Under the pieces are notes generated by a model. That model was not told the origin of the DNA. It ran no database searches and was given only the letters and a program-made list of their open reading frames with translations. DNA of 57,166 nt from Caulobacter sp. 32-67-35 (GTDB lineage: Bacteria; Pseudomonadota; Alphaproteobacteria; Caulobacterales; Caulobacteraceae). The stretch lies in NCBI GenBank assembly GCA_002280875.1, contig NCEV01000004.1:1-57166 (forward strand). Direction: 5' to 3'. This document shows, piece after piece, positions 15,044 through 23,697 of this stretch; the stretch's first letter is position 1, and each line of letters begins with the position of its first letter. Position numbers and translations under genes: made by a program.

Positions 15044-16462
15044 TCAAAGCCCCTTCACGATCCCCTCGACCATCTTCTTGGCGTCGCCAAACAGCATCAT
15101 CGTGTTGTCGCGGAAGAACAGCTCGTTCTCGACGCCGGCATAGCCCGAGGCCATGCCGCGCTTGATGAAGAGCACCGTGCGGGCCTTTTCGACATCAAGG
15201 ATCGGCATGCCGTAAATGGCGCTGGTCGGGTCGGTCTTGGCGGCCGGGTTGGTGACGTCATTGGCGCCGATCACGAAGGCCACGTCGGCCGTCGAGAACT
15301 CGCTGTTGATGTCTTCCAGCTCGAACACCTCGTCATAGGGGACATTGGCTTCGGCCAGCAGCACGTTCATGTGGCCCGGCATCCGGCCAGCGACGGGATG
15401 AATGGCGTATTTCACCTCCACGCCCTCTTCCTTCAGCTTGTCGCCCATCTCGCGAAGGATGTGCTGGGCCTGGGAGACGGCCATGCCATAGCCGGGGACG
15501 ATGATCACCTTGCTGGCGTTCTTCATGATGAAGGCCGCGTCGTCAGCGGACCCCTGCTTGACCGGACGGCTCTCGACCTTGCCGCCCGGGCCAGCCACGG
15601 CGTCGGCGGCGCCGAAGCCGCCGAGGATCACCGAGACGAACGAGCGGTTCATCGCCTTGCACATGATGTAGGAGAGGATCGCGCCGGACGAGCCCACGAG
15701 TGCGCCGGTGATGATCAGGGTGGTGTTTTCCAGCGTGAAGCCCAGGGCCGCCGCCGCCCAGCCGGAATAGCTGTTCAGCATCGACACGACGACGGGCATG
15801 TCGGCGCCGCCGATCGGGATGATCAGGGTGATGCCGATGATCAGGGCCAGGGCGAAGATGCCCCAGAAGGCCCAGATCGCCGAACCGCCGGAAACTACCA
15901 GCACCACGATCAGGGCGACGATGCCCAGGCCCAGGGCGATGTTCAGCAGGTGCCGGGCCGGCAGCATGATCGGCGCGCCGCCCATGTTGCCGTTCAGCTT
16001 GGCGAAGGCGATGACCGAGCCGGTGAAGGTGATGGCGCCGATGGCCAGGCCCAGCGATAGCTCGATCAGGCTGTTGACGTGGATGTGGCCATCCTCGCCG
16101 ACGATGCCATAGGCGGCCGGGGTGTAGATGGCGGCCACGGCCACGAGGCACGCGGCCATGCCGACCAGGCTGTGGAAGGCGGCGACCAGTTGCGGCATCG
16201 AGGTCATCGGCACCTTGCGGGCGATCACCGCGCCCACGCCGCCACCGACGGCGACGCCGCCGAGGATCAGACCCAGGGTTACGATGTCCAGAGCGCCCTG
16301 GCTCCACAGGGTGGCCAGAGTGGTGCCGACGGCAATGGCCATGCCAATCATGCCGTTGCGATTGCCCGCCTGGCTGGTCACCGGGCTGGACAGGCCGCGC
16401 AGGGCCAGGATGAACAGCACCCCCGAGACGATGTAGAGGATGGCGGCGATATTGGCGTTCAT
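15044..16462 (-). CDS. pntB: NAD(P) transhydrogenase subunit beta
   Basis: Membrane and NADP-binding (domain III) part of the proton-translocating transhydrogenase, which uses the proton gradient to make NADPH from NADH. The 472-aa protein has about nine membrane segments in its first 280 residues and then the soluble NADP domain with 'VIIVPGYGMAVSQAQH', 'HPVAGRMPGHMNVLLAEANV', 'GANDVTNPAAKTDP' and 'KRGMASGYAGVEN'. Its ATG at 16462 overlaps the stop of the small upstream gene (ATGA). It is the last gene of the pnt operon and is followed by the terminator. Confidence 0.96.
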   Translation of the reverse strand: MNANIAAILYIVSGVLFILALRGLSSPVTSQAGNRNGMIGMAIAVGTTLATLWSQGALDIVTLGLILGGVAVGGGVGAVIARKVPMTSMPQLVAAFHSLVGMAACLVAVAAIYTPAAYGIVGEDGHIHVNSLIELSLGLAIGAITFTGSVIAFAKLNGNMGGAPIMLPARHLLNIALGLGIVALIVVLVVSGGSAIWAFWGIFALALIIGITLIIPIGGADMPVVVSMLNSYSGWAAAALGFTLENTTLIITGALVGSSGAILSYIMCKAMNRSFVSVILGGFGAADAVAGPGGKVESRPVKQGSADDAAFIMKNASKVIIVPGYGMAVSQAQHILREMGDKLKEEGVEVKYAIHPVAGRMPGHMNVLLAEANVPYDEVFELEDINSEFSTADVAFVIGANDVTNPAAKTDPTSAIYGMPILDVEKARTVLFIKRGMASGYAGVENELFFRDNTMMLFGDAKKMVEGIVKGL

Positions 16463-16755
16463 TCGGAGGTCCCCCCGGACGGCGGCGCCTTGTCGGCGCG
16501 CAGATTAGAGAGCAGCAGCGCCGCGCCCATGCCGACGGCAAAGGGCGAGAGCCAGCGAAGGATGTCGGCCGCGCCGCTGGTTCCGGCCTGCAGGCCGACG
16601 GCGTTGGCGCTGAGGCCGATGGCGATCAGGACGAAGGCGGGCGCAAAGGCGGCGCCATTGCCGGCGGATTTCCGCCGAGGCAGCACCATCGACACGCCGG
16701 CGGCGATGATCAGCACGATCAGGGCCGCCAGGGTCAGGGCGGCGAAGCCGCTCAC
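16459..16755 (-). CDS. Small membrane protein inside the pnt operon, 98 aa
   Basis: Starts at a GTG (16755) overlapping the pntAb stop as GTGA and ends overlapping the pntB start as ATGA, so it is coupled on both sides. It has three hydrophobic stretches (about 4-23, 36-54 and 64-82), a basic 'PRRKSAG' turn and no cysteine. Transhydrogenase is normally complete with pntAa, pntAb and pntB, so this is an extra gene. I recognise no family; it could be an assembly or stability partner of the complex, which is inference from position only. Confidence 0.8.
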   Translation of the reverse strand: MSGFAALTLAALIVLIIAAGVSMVLPRRKSAGNGAAFAPAFVLIAIGLSANAVGLQAGTSGAADILRWLSPFAVGMGAALLLSNLRADKAPPSGGTSE

Positions 16756-17078
16756 TTGGCCTTGTCCTTCTTCTTGTACATGGCCAGCATCCGGTTGGTG
16801 ACCAGGAAGCCGCCGAAGATGTTGACCGCCGCGAAGGCTGCGGCCAGGGCCCCGGCCCCCTTGGAGATCCAGACCGAGCTGGTGGTGGCCTCGCCCGCGC
16901 CGCCATGGGCGGCGGCGGCCAGCAGGGCCCCCACGATGATCACGGAGGAAATGGCGTTGGTCACGGCCATCAGCGGCGTGTGCAGGGCGGGCGTCACGCT
17001 CCACACGACGTAATAGCCCACAAAGATGGCGAGCACGAAGATCGCCAGGCGGAACACGGTGGGGTCGACGGCTTCCAT
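16752..17078 (-). CDS. pntAb: NAD(P) transhydrogenase subunit alpha part 2 (membrane)
   Basis: The membrane part of subunit alpha, encoded separately as in many alphaproteobacteria. The 108-aa protein has three to four membrane segments and the family stretch '[32 protein letters not shown]', then '[20 protein letters not shown]'. It lies 23 nt after pntAa and overlaps the next small gene by 4 nt. Confidence 0.95.
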   Translation of the reverse strand: MEAVDPTVFRLAIFVLAIFVGYYVVWSVTPALHTPLMAVTNAISSVIIVGALLAAAAHGGAGEATTSSVWISKGAGALAAAFAAVNIFGGFLVTNRMLAMYKKKDKAK

Positions 17079-17101
17079 GGGAGCCTCCCTTTCGATGCGA
17101 G

Positions 17102-18244
17102 TTAGGCGGTCTTCAGAGACGGGTGGACGATTTCGCCCCCCTGGGTGACCAGGGCGGCCTTCAGGATCTCATCCTCGAAGTCGGGGGCGAAAGCGCCTTC
17201 CTTGTTGAGGAACAGACCCGACAGCGCAAAGAGGTTGCGGGCATAGAGCGCGCTAGCGTCGGTAGCGATGCGGCCCGGCAGGTTGGCCGCGCCCAGGATT
17301 TTGACGCCATTGGCCGTGACCACGGTCTCGTTCAGCTTGGCGCCGACCACATTGCCGCCCTGCTCTATGGCCAGGTCGACCAGGATCGAACCCGGACGCA
17401 TCGAGGCTACCTGCTCGGCGCTGACCAGCTTGGGCGCCGGCCGGCCGGGGATCAGGGCCGTGGTGATGACGATGTCCTGCTTGGCGATGTGCGCGGAGAC
17501 CAGCTCTGCCTGCTTGGCCTTGTATTCCTTCGACATTTCCTTGGCATAGCCGCCGGCCGTCTGGGCGTTCTTGAACTCGTCGTCCTCGACGGCCAGGAAC
17601 TTGGCGCCCAGCGACTCGACCTGTTCCTTCGTGGCCGGCCGCACGTCAGTGGCGGTGACCACCGCGCCCAGGCGGCGGGCCGTGGCGATCGCCTGCAGGC
17701 CGGCGACGCCGACGCCCATGATGAACACCTTGGCTGCGGCGATGGTGCCGGCGGCGGTCATCATCATCGGCAGGGCCTTGCCGTAGGCCTCTGCGCCCTC
17801 GATCACGGCGCGGTAGCCGGCGAGGTTGGCTTGGCTGGACAGCATGTCCATCACCTGGGCCCGCGTGATACGCGGGATGAACTCCATGGCGATAGCGCTG
17901 GCGCCGGCCTTGGCCAGGGCGGTCAGCGTGTCCTTGTCCTGATGCGGATTAAGGGCGGCGGCGACGATGGCGCCGCTCTTGAGGGCGGCGATCTCGGAGG
18001 CTTCCGGGGCGCGCACCTTGAACAGGATATCGGCGCCGGTGATCGCGTCTTTCGCAGTCTTGGCAAGCTTGGCGCCGGCCGCCTCATAGTCGGCGTCGGG
18101 GTAGGAGGCGGCGCTGCCCGCGCCGGCCTCGACCACCACAGAGAAGCCGGCGGCGGTCAGTTTTTTCACCGTTTCCGGCGTGGCGGCGACCCGCGTTTCA
18201 CCCCCGCGGGTTTCTTTCGTCACGGCGACGACGGCCATCGGCAT
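17102..18244 (-). CDS. pntAa: NAD(P) transhydrogenase subunit alpha part 1 (NAD-binding)
   Basis: The soluble NAD(H)-binding domain I. The 380-aa protein shows '[15 protein letters not shown]' at the start, '[30 protein letters not shown]' (nucleotide fold with GVGVAG), the mobile-loop region 'GGYAKEMS' and '[14 protein letters not shown]'. Two ATGs are possible: 18244 and 18238. GGGAGG is 4 nt before the first and about 10 nt before the second, so the start is uncertain by two codons. It is the first gene of the pnt operon. Confidence 0.95.
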   Translation of the reverse strand: MPMAVVAVTKETRGGETRVAATPETVKKLTAAGFSVVVEAGAGSAASYPDADYEAAGAKLAKTAKDAITGADILFKVRAPEASEIAALKSGAIVAAALNPHQDKDTLTALAKAGASAIAMEFIPRITRAQVMDMLSSQANLAGYRAVIEGAEAYGKALPMMMTAAGTIAAAKVFIMGVGVAGLQAIATARRLGAVVTATDVRPATKEQVESLGAKFLAVEDDEFKNAQTAGGYAKEMSKEYKAKQAELVSAHIAKQDIVITTALIPGRPAPKLVSAEQVASMRPGSILVDLAIEQGGNVVGAKLNETVVTANGVKILGAANLPGRIATDASALYARNLFALSGLFLNKEGAFAPDFEDEILKAALVTQGGEIVHPSLKTA

Positions 18245-18362
18245 ACCCCTCCCAGAGCGCTGCTATCCCAGTCAGCTTGCGCTGCTGTTTAGGGGATAGT
18301 CTTGCCTCTTGTCGAGGCGTTACGTGCGCGTCAGGGAGAAATTATGCCGATGTCTACCGGTG

Positions 18363-18593
18363 TCAGTGTCCAGAAGCGGGCTTTTCCCGCAGAAGCACGA
18401 CGCCCAGAACCGCCAGCACGAATCCAGCGATCACTCCGCCAAAGAAGCCAATCGAGGTGCAGAACCACAGGGTGATCATCAGCAGAACCACCGAGATCGC
18501 CAGCGAGCCCCACTTGGTCATCGCGCCGAACGCCGCGTAGGTCGAAGCCTGTTCCTGGATATCCATTTCACCGCGGTGATAGTCGCCGGCCAT
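18363..18593 (-). CDS. aa3-type cytochrome c oxidase subunit IV
   Basis: A 76-aa protein with one soluble N-terminal helix ('MDIQEQASTYAAFGAMTKWG') and two hydrophobic segments. The pattern matches the small bacterial aa3 oxidase subunit IV family (PF07835), a single-helix peripheral subunit in Rhodobacter and Paracoccus. The second hydrophobic segment makes this copy longer than the classical ~50-aa subunit. GAGGATG lies before the ATG. No other oxidase gene is nearby. Confidence 0.75.
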   Translation of the reverse strand: MAGDYHRGEMDIQEQASTYAAFGAMTKWGSLAISVVLLMITLWFCTSIGFFGGVIAGFVLAVLGVVLLREKPASGH

Positions 18594-18646
18594 GTCGTCA
18601 TCCTCGTTGGGAAGAAAAGATCTCTTCGCCGCTTACAACGGCGGGC

Positions 18647-19633
18647 CTAAAGGCTCAAGCGGGCTATGCCCGCAACACGCTCGACCGGTAGGGCGGACAT
18701 GCCGCCCGGCGGCCCGATGATCGGACGCAGAAAGCGCGAATAGTCGAGCGGCGGGCTGTCCCCGAACAGCCCGATCGACGTGACGCCCACCGAGGCGGCG
18801 AGATTGAGAGGCCCCGAATCATTGCCGATGAAAAGGTCGGCGCGCGACAGGAGGGCGGCCCCGGCGTCGAGCTTCAGGTCGCAGACATTGACGTTGATGC
18901 AGCCCCGATCGGCGCGTTTCAGCTCGGTCTCGACGGCGGCGTTGTCGTCCGGCCCGCCCAGCCAGAAGTGGGTTCCGCCGAGATCCGAAAGGGCGGCGCT
19001 CAGGCCGGTGAACCGGTCCAGCGGCCAACAGCGGCGCGGCTCGCTGGCCCCGACACCATAGACGATCCACGGCTTGGGCCGGTCGCCGAAGCAGTGCTCG
19101 ACAACCTCCAGCGCGGCTGGCGCGGGCACGAGCGCCGGCTCGCGGCTGGCCACCTTCAGGCCGTGCGCTTCCTCGAAGGCCGCCAGTTTCTCGATCCGGT
19201 GCGCGGGCCGCATGGCGCGCGGCAGGAAGGGTCCATGGGTCAGCCAGCGCTCCTGACCGTGACCCAGACCAAAGCCCCGCCGCTCGCGCACGCCGGCCAG
19301 GGCCGCGCCGATGGCCGGGCGGTCGATCTTTTCCAGGATCCAGACCGCGCGCGGCCGGCGCCGTCGGCACAGGCGGTAGAAATCAAGGATCTCGACCAGA
19401 TGGCGAAACGCGCCGGAACGGTACTCGAGATAGTCGACGGCCTCGACGCACGGCTCGCCGGCCAGCAGCTCGCGCGCCCGGCTGGACGGGCGGGCGGCGA
19501 GAAGCACCTTTCCTTCCAGCGCTCGCGCGGCGATGGCCCTCAGGGTGGGCAGATGCCACATCAGGTCGCCCACGCCCCGGTCGGGCATGTAGACCATCAC
19601 CATGTTCGAAGACTCGCCCCCCGGCCTGGTCAT
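18647..19633 (-). CDS. Glycosyltransferase family 9 (heptosyltransferase-like), 328 aa
   Basis: A GT-B fold enzyme of the ADP-heptose:LPS heptosyltransferase family. N-terminal 'VYMPDRGVGDLMWHLPTLRAI' gives the G.GD acceptor-side motif. The C-terminal half has 'FIGNDSGPLNLAASVGVTSIGLFGDSPP', the D.G...A...G...LFG signature of donor binding. It likely transfers a sugar to the LPS core or another envelope glycan. The ATG at 19633 overlaps the hydrolase stop (ATGA), making it the third gene of a thioesterase-hydrolase-GT9 operon. Confidence 0.87.
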   Translation of the reverse strand: MTRPGGESSNMVMVYMPDRGVGDLMWHLPTLRAIAARALEGKVLLAARPSSRARELLAGEPCVEAVDYLEYRSGAFRHLVEILDFYRLCRRRRPRAVWILEKIDRPAIGAALAGVRERRGFGLGHGQERWLTHGPFLPRAMRPAHRIEKLAAFEEAHGLKVASREPALVPAPAALEVVEHCFGDRPKPWIVYGVGASEPRRCWPLDRFTGLSAALSDLGGTHFWLGGPDDNAAVETELKRADRGCINVNVCDLKLDAGAALLSRADLFIGNDSGPLNLAASVGVTSIGLFGDSPPLDYSRFLRPIIGPPGGMSALPVERVAGIARLSL

Positions 19634-20571
19634 CGCCAGTTGGCGAGCAGGCCGCGCAGCCCGGCCACAAAGGCCAGGGGCTGGTCGATCATCACATGGT
19701 GGTCGGCGTCGGGGATCGGCACGAGCAGAACGTCCTTGGGCATCTGATCGATCATATAGCCCAGGGTTTCGGCGTGCATAAGGTTCGACCGATCCCCCCA
19801 CATCAGGGCGGCGGGGCAGGCGATACGGGTAAGCAGTTCACCCAAATCCGGCATCGAGAACCTCTGCCAGATGGCCGGATCGAATTTCCAGGTCCAGCCG
19901 CCTTCAACTTCCTTCAGAGAGCGGCGCGCGATGTAGTCGGCGATATAGAGGTTCTCGCAGGTCTGGGGCGGGGCCAGACGGAAGCGGGCCAATGCCTCGA
20001 CGAGCGTCGGATAGACCCTGGAGCCAAACCCCTCGCCACGCGGCGGCCCCTTCCAACGCTTCTCGGGCGGCTGGATGCTGGAATCGACCAGGACGATCCC
20101 GCGGAGACGGTCGGCGTGCTCGACCCCGCAATACAGAGTCGGGAAACCGCCAAACGAATGCCCCACCAGGATCGGCTTGACGCCCCCGGCCTCCAGCTGG
20201 GCCGCATCGACGGCTGCAAAGACCTCGCTGGCGAAGGATTGCGCTGAATAGGCCTCGCGCCAGCCCGAGCCGCCCATGCCGGCCCAGGATATGGCGGCGA
20301 CTCGCCAGTCGCCCCCCAGGGAGGGATCGGCGAAGTAAGGTGCGATGAAGCTCCACCAGTCGGCGTGGGCGCCATTGCCGTGCAGGAACAGCAAGCCCGG
20401 CTTGCCAACCTCGCCCCAGGTCAGAAGCTCGATGTCGACGCCCTCGACCGCGATCGTCGAACGTTCGGGTTCGATGGCCAGCGCCGCCTCGAACCAGGCC
20501 GGAGCCGGCGGAGGCTCGCCCTGAAACGGAACCAGCGGCGCCGGGATGATCGGCTTCTGGTCGTCAGCCAT
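19630..20571 (-). CDS. Alpha/beta hydrolase, 313 aa
   Basis: A cytosolic alpha/beta hydrolase. Visible landmarks are the oxyanion loop 'LLFLHGNGAHADWW', the strand-turn 'AISWAGMGGSG', the nucleophile elbow GHSFGG (Ser ~142), a lid region, an acidic candidate in 'LMWGDRSNLM' and His in 'PDADHHVMID' near the C-terminus. Substrate unknown. It starts directly after the thioesterase stop (2-nt gap) and overlaps the GT9 start, so the three genes are co-translated. Confidence 0.85.
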   Translation of the reverse strand: MADDQKPIIPAPLVPFQGEPPPAPAWFEAALAIEPERSTIAVEGVDIELLTWGEVGKPGLLFLHGNGAHADWWSFIAPYFADPSLGGDWRVAAISWAGMGGSGWREAYSAQSFASEVFAAVDAAQLEAGGVKPILVGHSFGGFPTLYCGVEHADRLRGIVLVDSSIQPPEKRWKGPPRGEGFGSRVYPTLVEALARFRLAPPQTCENLYIADYIARRSLKEVEGGWTWKFDPAIWQRFSMPDLGELLTRIACPAALMWGDRSNLMHAETLGYMIDQMPKDVLLVPIPDADHHVMIDQPLAFVAGLRGLLANWR

Positions 20572-20573
20572 GC

Positions 20574-21065
20574 TCAGCCCCCTTCCTTGAGGGCGAGATC
20601 AGCCTTGAACGCCAGCTCGCCCGGACGCGGCTTGCGGGGACTGAGGCCCTTGAAGACGCCCGTGCCGGTGATCAGGGTGCGATCGCCCGACCAGATGCGG
20701 CCCCGCACGGTGAAGACCATGTCTTCCTCGCCGATCAGCTCGCCCTGCCCCTCCACCCAGTCGCCCAGCTTGGCGCCCGAGAGGAAATCGCACATCAGCC
20801 GGACCGTGACCCAGCTGTAGGACTTCTGCAGCGAAATGATCCGGCCCCAGGCCATGTCGGCGAAGCTCATCAGCATGCCGCCATGGCAGTTGCCCAGGCC
20901 GTTGGTGTGGTGCTCTTCGACCCGGAAGCCCAGACAGGCCTCGCCTGAACCTGAGTTCTGTTCGAACAGAGGTCCGATCTGCCGGCCAAAGCCGCGCGAC
21001 CAGTTGAGTTGGCTGTAGCCGTCTGGGATGGCGGCGGTCTGGGCGTCTGTAAGATCATCGGACAT
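20574..21065 (-). CDS. PaaI-like hotdog-fold thioesterase, 163 aa
   Basis: Has the 4HBT/PaaI signature '[20 protein letters not shown]', with the HGG turn and the Asp of the hotdog active site, and later '[21 protein letters not shown]'. It probably hydrolyses an acyl-CoA. It is the first gene of the operon with the hydrolase and GT9 genes and is divergent from the sigma factor gene at 21185; the promoters of both must lie in the 119-bp gap. Confidence 0.87.
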   Translation of the reverse strand: MSDDLTDAQTAAIPDGYSQLNWSRGFGRQIGPLFEQNSGSGEACLGFRVEEHHTNGLGNCHGGMLMSFADMAWGRIISLQKSYSWVTVRLMCDFLSGAKLGDWVEGQGELIGEEDMVFTVRGRIWSGDRTLITGTGVFKGLSPRKPRPGELAFKADLALKEGG

Positions 21066-21184
21066 GGGACAAACCTAACGACCGTTTGAACAAAGCGGAA
21101 CCCTTCCCCAACGGCGTGTATGGACGGAGCCTGTAAGGATAGAGGGGCGAGCGGCGTCTAACCTTCTCGAACACGGGGCGGATC

Positions 21185-21700
21185 ATGGGCGCGGAGCGAC
21201 AGACAGACGAGGCGTTCACGGAGTGGCTGGCGCCGCATCTGGCGGCCCTGCGCCGGATCAGCCGCGCCTTCGCCCAGCCTGCCGACCAGCACGACCTGAT
21301 GCAGGAGCTGATGCTGGCGGTCTGGAACGCCCGCTCCCGCTTTCAGGACCGCAGCGCAGCAGCGACCTTCGTCTATCGCGTCGCCCACAACGCCGCCCTC
21401 ACCTGGAAGCGGAGCGAGACCCGCCGCCGCCGGCGAGGCGAAGCGATCGAGGCCGAGATGGCCCTGCGCCTGCAGCAGGATGGCGCCGAGGCCGAGGCCG
21501 GCCTGCTGGAGCGGCTCTATGCGGCGATCCGCACCCTGCCGCCGGTGGAGCGCTCGCTGATCCTGCTGTCGCTGGACGGCGTCGCCTATGCCGAGATCGC
21601 CCGGCTGCACGGGCTTTCGGAAACCAATGTCGGTGCGCGCCTCACCCGGATTCGCGCCCGGCTCTCAACCCTCGTGAAGGATGACGGCGATGGAGTTTGA
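21185..21700 (+). CDS. ECF-type RNA polymerase sigma factor, 171 aa
   Basis: A group 4 sigma factor with region 2 ('PADQHDLMQELMLAVWNARSRFQ', 'FVYRVAHNAALTWKR') and region 4 ('LPPVERSLILLSLDGVAYAEIARLHGLSETNVGARLTRIRARL'). The two-domain layout and length are typical. The next gene overlaps its 3' end and encodes a small membrane protein, a common arrangement for an anti-sigma factor. The regulon is unknown; the divergent thioesterase operon is a candidate target only by position. Confidence 0.9.
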   Translation: MGAERQTDEAFTEWLAPHLAALRRISRAFAQPADQHDLMQELMLAVWNARSRFQDRSAAATFVYRVAHNAALTWKRSETRRRRRGEAIEAEMALRLQQDGAEAEAGLLERLYAAIRTLPPVERSLILLSLDGVAYAEIARLHGLSETNVGARLTRIRARLSTLVKDDGDGV

Positions 21701-22274
21701 CCGTCTCGAACAGGCCTGGCGTTCCGGCGCCAACACCCCGACCGATGAAGTCCAAGCCCGCTTGAAGGAGCAGCTGATGCACACCCTGAAAACCCGTCGC
21801 CGCACGGAACTGCTACTGACCGGCGTCCCGGCCGCGACCCTGACCCTGTTCAGTGTCATCGCCCTGGCCGTCGTCCAGCGAAACGAGGGCGCGGGATGGC
21901 CGGGACTGGCCATGCTGGCCCTCTGCTGGGGGGTGATGGGCGCGGTTCTCTGGAACAGCCTCCGCCACCGGTCCCGCGACACGGGCTCGCCCCTGCGCGA
22001 CACCGTGGCCGGCCTTCTGGCCGCGAACCGCCGGGCGCGGTCCAATTGCCATGTCTTCTGGGCCATGCTGCCAGTGTTCATGGTTCCGCTGTTCCTGGCC
22101 CTCCAGCGGCTCCAGCAGGACGGGCGGATGACGACGGCCGAAGGCTGGCAGGCCCTGGGCGTTTGCGGTGTGGCGCTGGCGGCCAGCGCGGGCTGGAACG
22201 CCCTGCGCTACGTCATGGTCCTCAAGCCCGAGCAGAAGCGACTGGAAGCGCTGCTGGCCGAATACAACGGCTAG
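21690..22274 (+). CDS. Membrane protein downstream of the ECF sigma factor, possible anti-sigma factor, 194 aa
   Basis: A soluble N-terminal region of about 40 residues ('RLEQAWRSGANTPTDEVQARLKEQLMHTLKTRRR') precedes four membrane segments (about 43-64, 70-90, 120-140 and 150-170). Overlap by 11 nt with the sigma gene and a cytosolic helical head followed by membrane helices suit a membrane anti-sigma factor. No zinc HxxxCxxC motif is seen, so it is not a classical ZAS protein. The function is inferred from position; the ATG at 21690 is preferred. Confidence 0.65.
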   Translation: MEFDRLEQAWRSGANTPTDEVQARLKEQLMHTLKTRRRTELLLTGVPAATLTLFSVIALAVVQRNEGAGWPGLAMLALCWGVMGAVLWNSLRHRSRDTGSPLRDTVAGLLAANRRARSNCHVFWAMLPVFMVPLFLALQRLQQDGRMTTAEGWQALGVCGVALAASAGWNALRYVMVLKPEQKRLEALLAEYNG

Positions 22275-22314
22275 AAGGCTCCGCCGGCGCGCAGGTTGAT
22301 CCCGTATTCCAGCG

Positions 22315-23697
22315 TCAGGCGACGCCCGCCGCCGCCAGCACCGCCGCCTGTCGCTGGGCCAGACCCTCTTCGGAAAACCCTTCCAGCGAGGCCTCGAACA
22401 GCGCCTTCCAGTTGTGGCGCGCGCCCAGATGCAGGAAGGCCGCGCCCAGGCCGATGGCGGCGCGGTCCATGAACACAAATTCCCGGGGGATGGTGATCGG
22501 TCCCTTCTCCTTCAGGGCCTGACGCACCTTGAAGGCCTCGCGCCGGCCGTATTCCCCGGGTGGCACATCATCGGCGACCGTCCGGACGCGATCGTCCAGC
22601 AGCGGCCCATAGATGAACCGGGCCCAGACGTTCAGCGTGTCGACCAGATCATCATTGAGATTGGCGAAGCCCCAGCTGCGATAGGCCTCATACTGTTCGG
22701 CGCGGTCGTCATTCGACAGCGCGCGATAGAGCCGCACCACACCGGCCACGAAGCGCGGCGGGAAGATTCGGATACAGCCGAAGTCCAGCAGGTTCAGGTG
22801 CGCGGCCTCTTGCCAGCCATTGGGGCCGCCCTCGGCCCCGCCGAAGGTGTAATTGCCCAGGTGCGGGTCGCCATGGATGATGCCCAGCTTGGTCATCGGG
22901 CTCCACCAGGCTTCGAATAGCAGGGCGGCGATGCGGTCGCGGGTCTCCTGGGGCGCATCCTTGAAGGCCAGCAGGCCCTGGCCATCCATCCAGGTCATGC
23001 TGAGCAGTCGACCCGTCGACAGCGAGGCCAAGGGCTCGGGCACCCGAATTTCCGGGCGGCCGGAGAAGAAGCCACCATACAGCGCCATCAGCTTGGCTTC
23101 GCGGCCGTAATCCAGCTCCTCGCGCAGCCGGTCGCCGATCTCCTCGATCATCTGGGTCGGGTCGATCGAGCCGTCCATGCGCTTGAAGAGGGCGAACAGC
23201 GAGCGCAGCTGGCCAAGGTCGCTTTCGACGGCGCTCTGCATGTCGGGATATTGCAGCTTCACGGCGATCGCCCGGCCATCGGGGGCGACGGCGCGGTGCA
23301 CCTGACCCAGGGAGGCGGCATGGGCGGCCTCGTGCTCGAAACTCTGGAACTTGGATTGCCAGTCGGGCCCCAGCTCGGCAGCCATCCGACGACGGACGAA
23401 GGGCCAACCCATGGCCGGGGCGTTGGTCTGCAGCTCGGCCAGCTCGGCCGCGAATTCCGGCGGCAGCAGGTCCGGCACCGTGGCGAACATCTGGGCCGCC
23501 TTCATCAGCGGCCCTTTCAGTCCGCCCAGCGCTGCGCGCAGGGCCTTGGCGTTGCGGGCGTCGGCGCTGTCGCCGCCAAACAGGCTGTTGGCGCCGTAGC
23601 TGACGGCTGCGCCGGAAAGCCCCGCGCCCACCTTGGCGAAGCGGCTCAGGCGTCCCGAAAAGCGGTCGCGTTCGGGGTCGCGGATATCGTCGGCCAT
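22315..23697 (-). CDS. AarF/ABC1/UbiB family kinase-like protein, 460 aa
   Basis: An atypical protein kinase-like ATPase of the UbiB/ADCK family, associated with ubiquinone biosynthesis. Diagnostic pieces are the KxGQ-type motif 'LKGPLMKAAQMFA' (~60-72), the Ala-rich loop 'AASLGQVHRA', Lys in 'IAVKLQYP', the catalytic stretch 'HGDPHLGNY' and the metal-binding 'LLDFGC'. It lacks the two C-terminal membrane helices of E. coli UbiB and is the soluble ADCK-like type. Its ATG overlaps the oligoendopeptidase stop by one base (TGATG). Confidence 0.88.
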   Translation of the reverse strand: MADDIRDPERDRFSGRLSRFAKVGAGLSGAAVSYGANSLFGGDSADARNAKALRAALGGLKGPLMKAAQMFATVPDLLPPEFAAELAELQTNAPAMGWPFVRRRMAAELGPDWQSKFQSFEHEAAHAASLGQVHRAVAPDGRAIAVKLQYPDMQSAVESDLGQLRSLFALFKRMDGSIDPTQMIEEIGDRLREELDYGREAKLMALYGGFFSGRPEIRVPEPLASLSTGRLLSMTWMDGQGLLAFKDAPQETRDRIAALLFEAWWSPMTKLGIIHGDPHLGNYTFGGAEGGPNGWQEAAHLNLLDFGCIRIFPPRFVAGVVRLYRALSNDDRAEQYEAYRSWGFANLNDDLVDTLNVWARFIYGPLLDDRVRTVADDVPPGEYGRREAFKVRQALKEKGPITIPREFVFMDRAAIGLGAAFLHLGARHNWKALFEASLEGFSEEGLAQRQAAVLAAAGVA

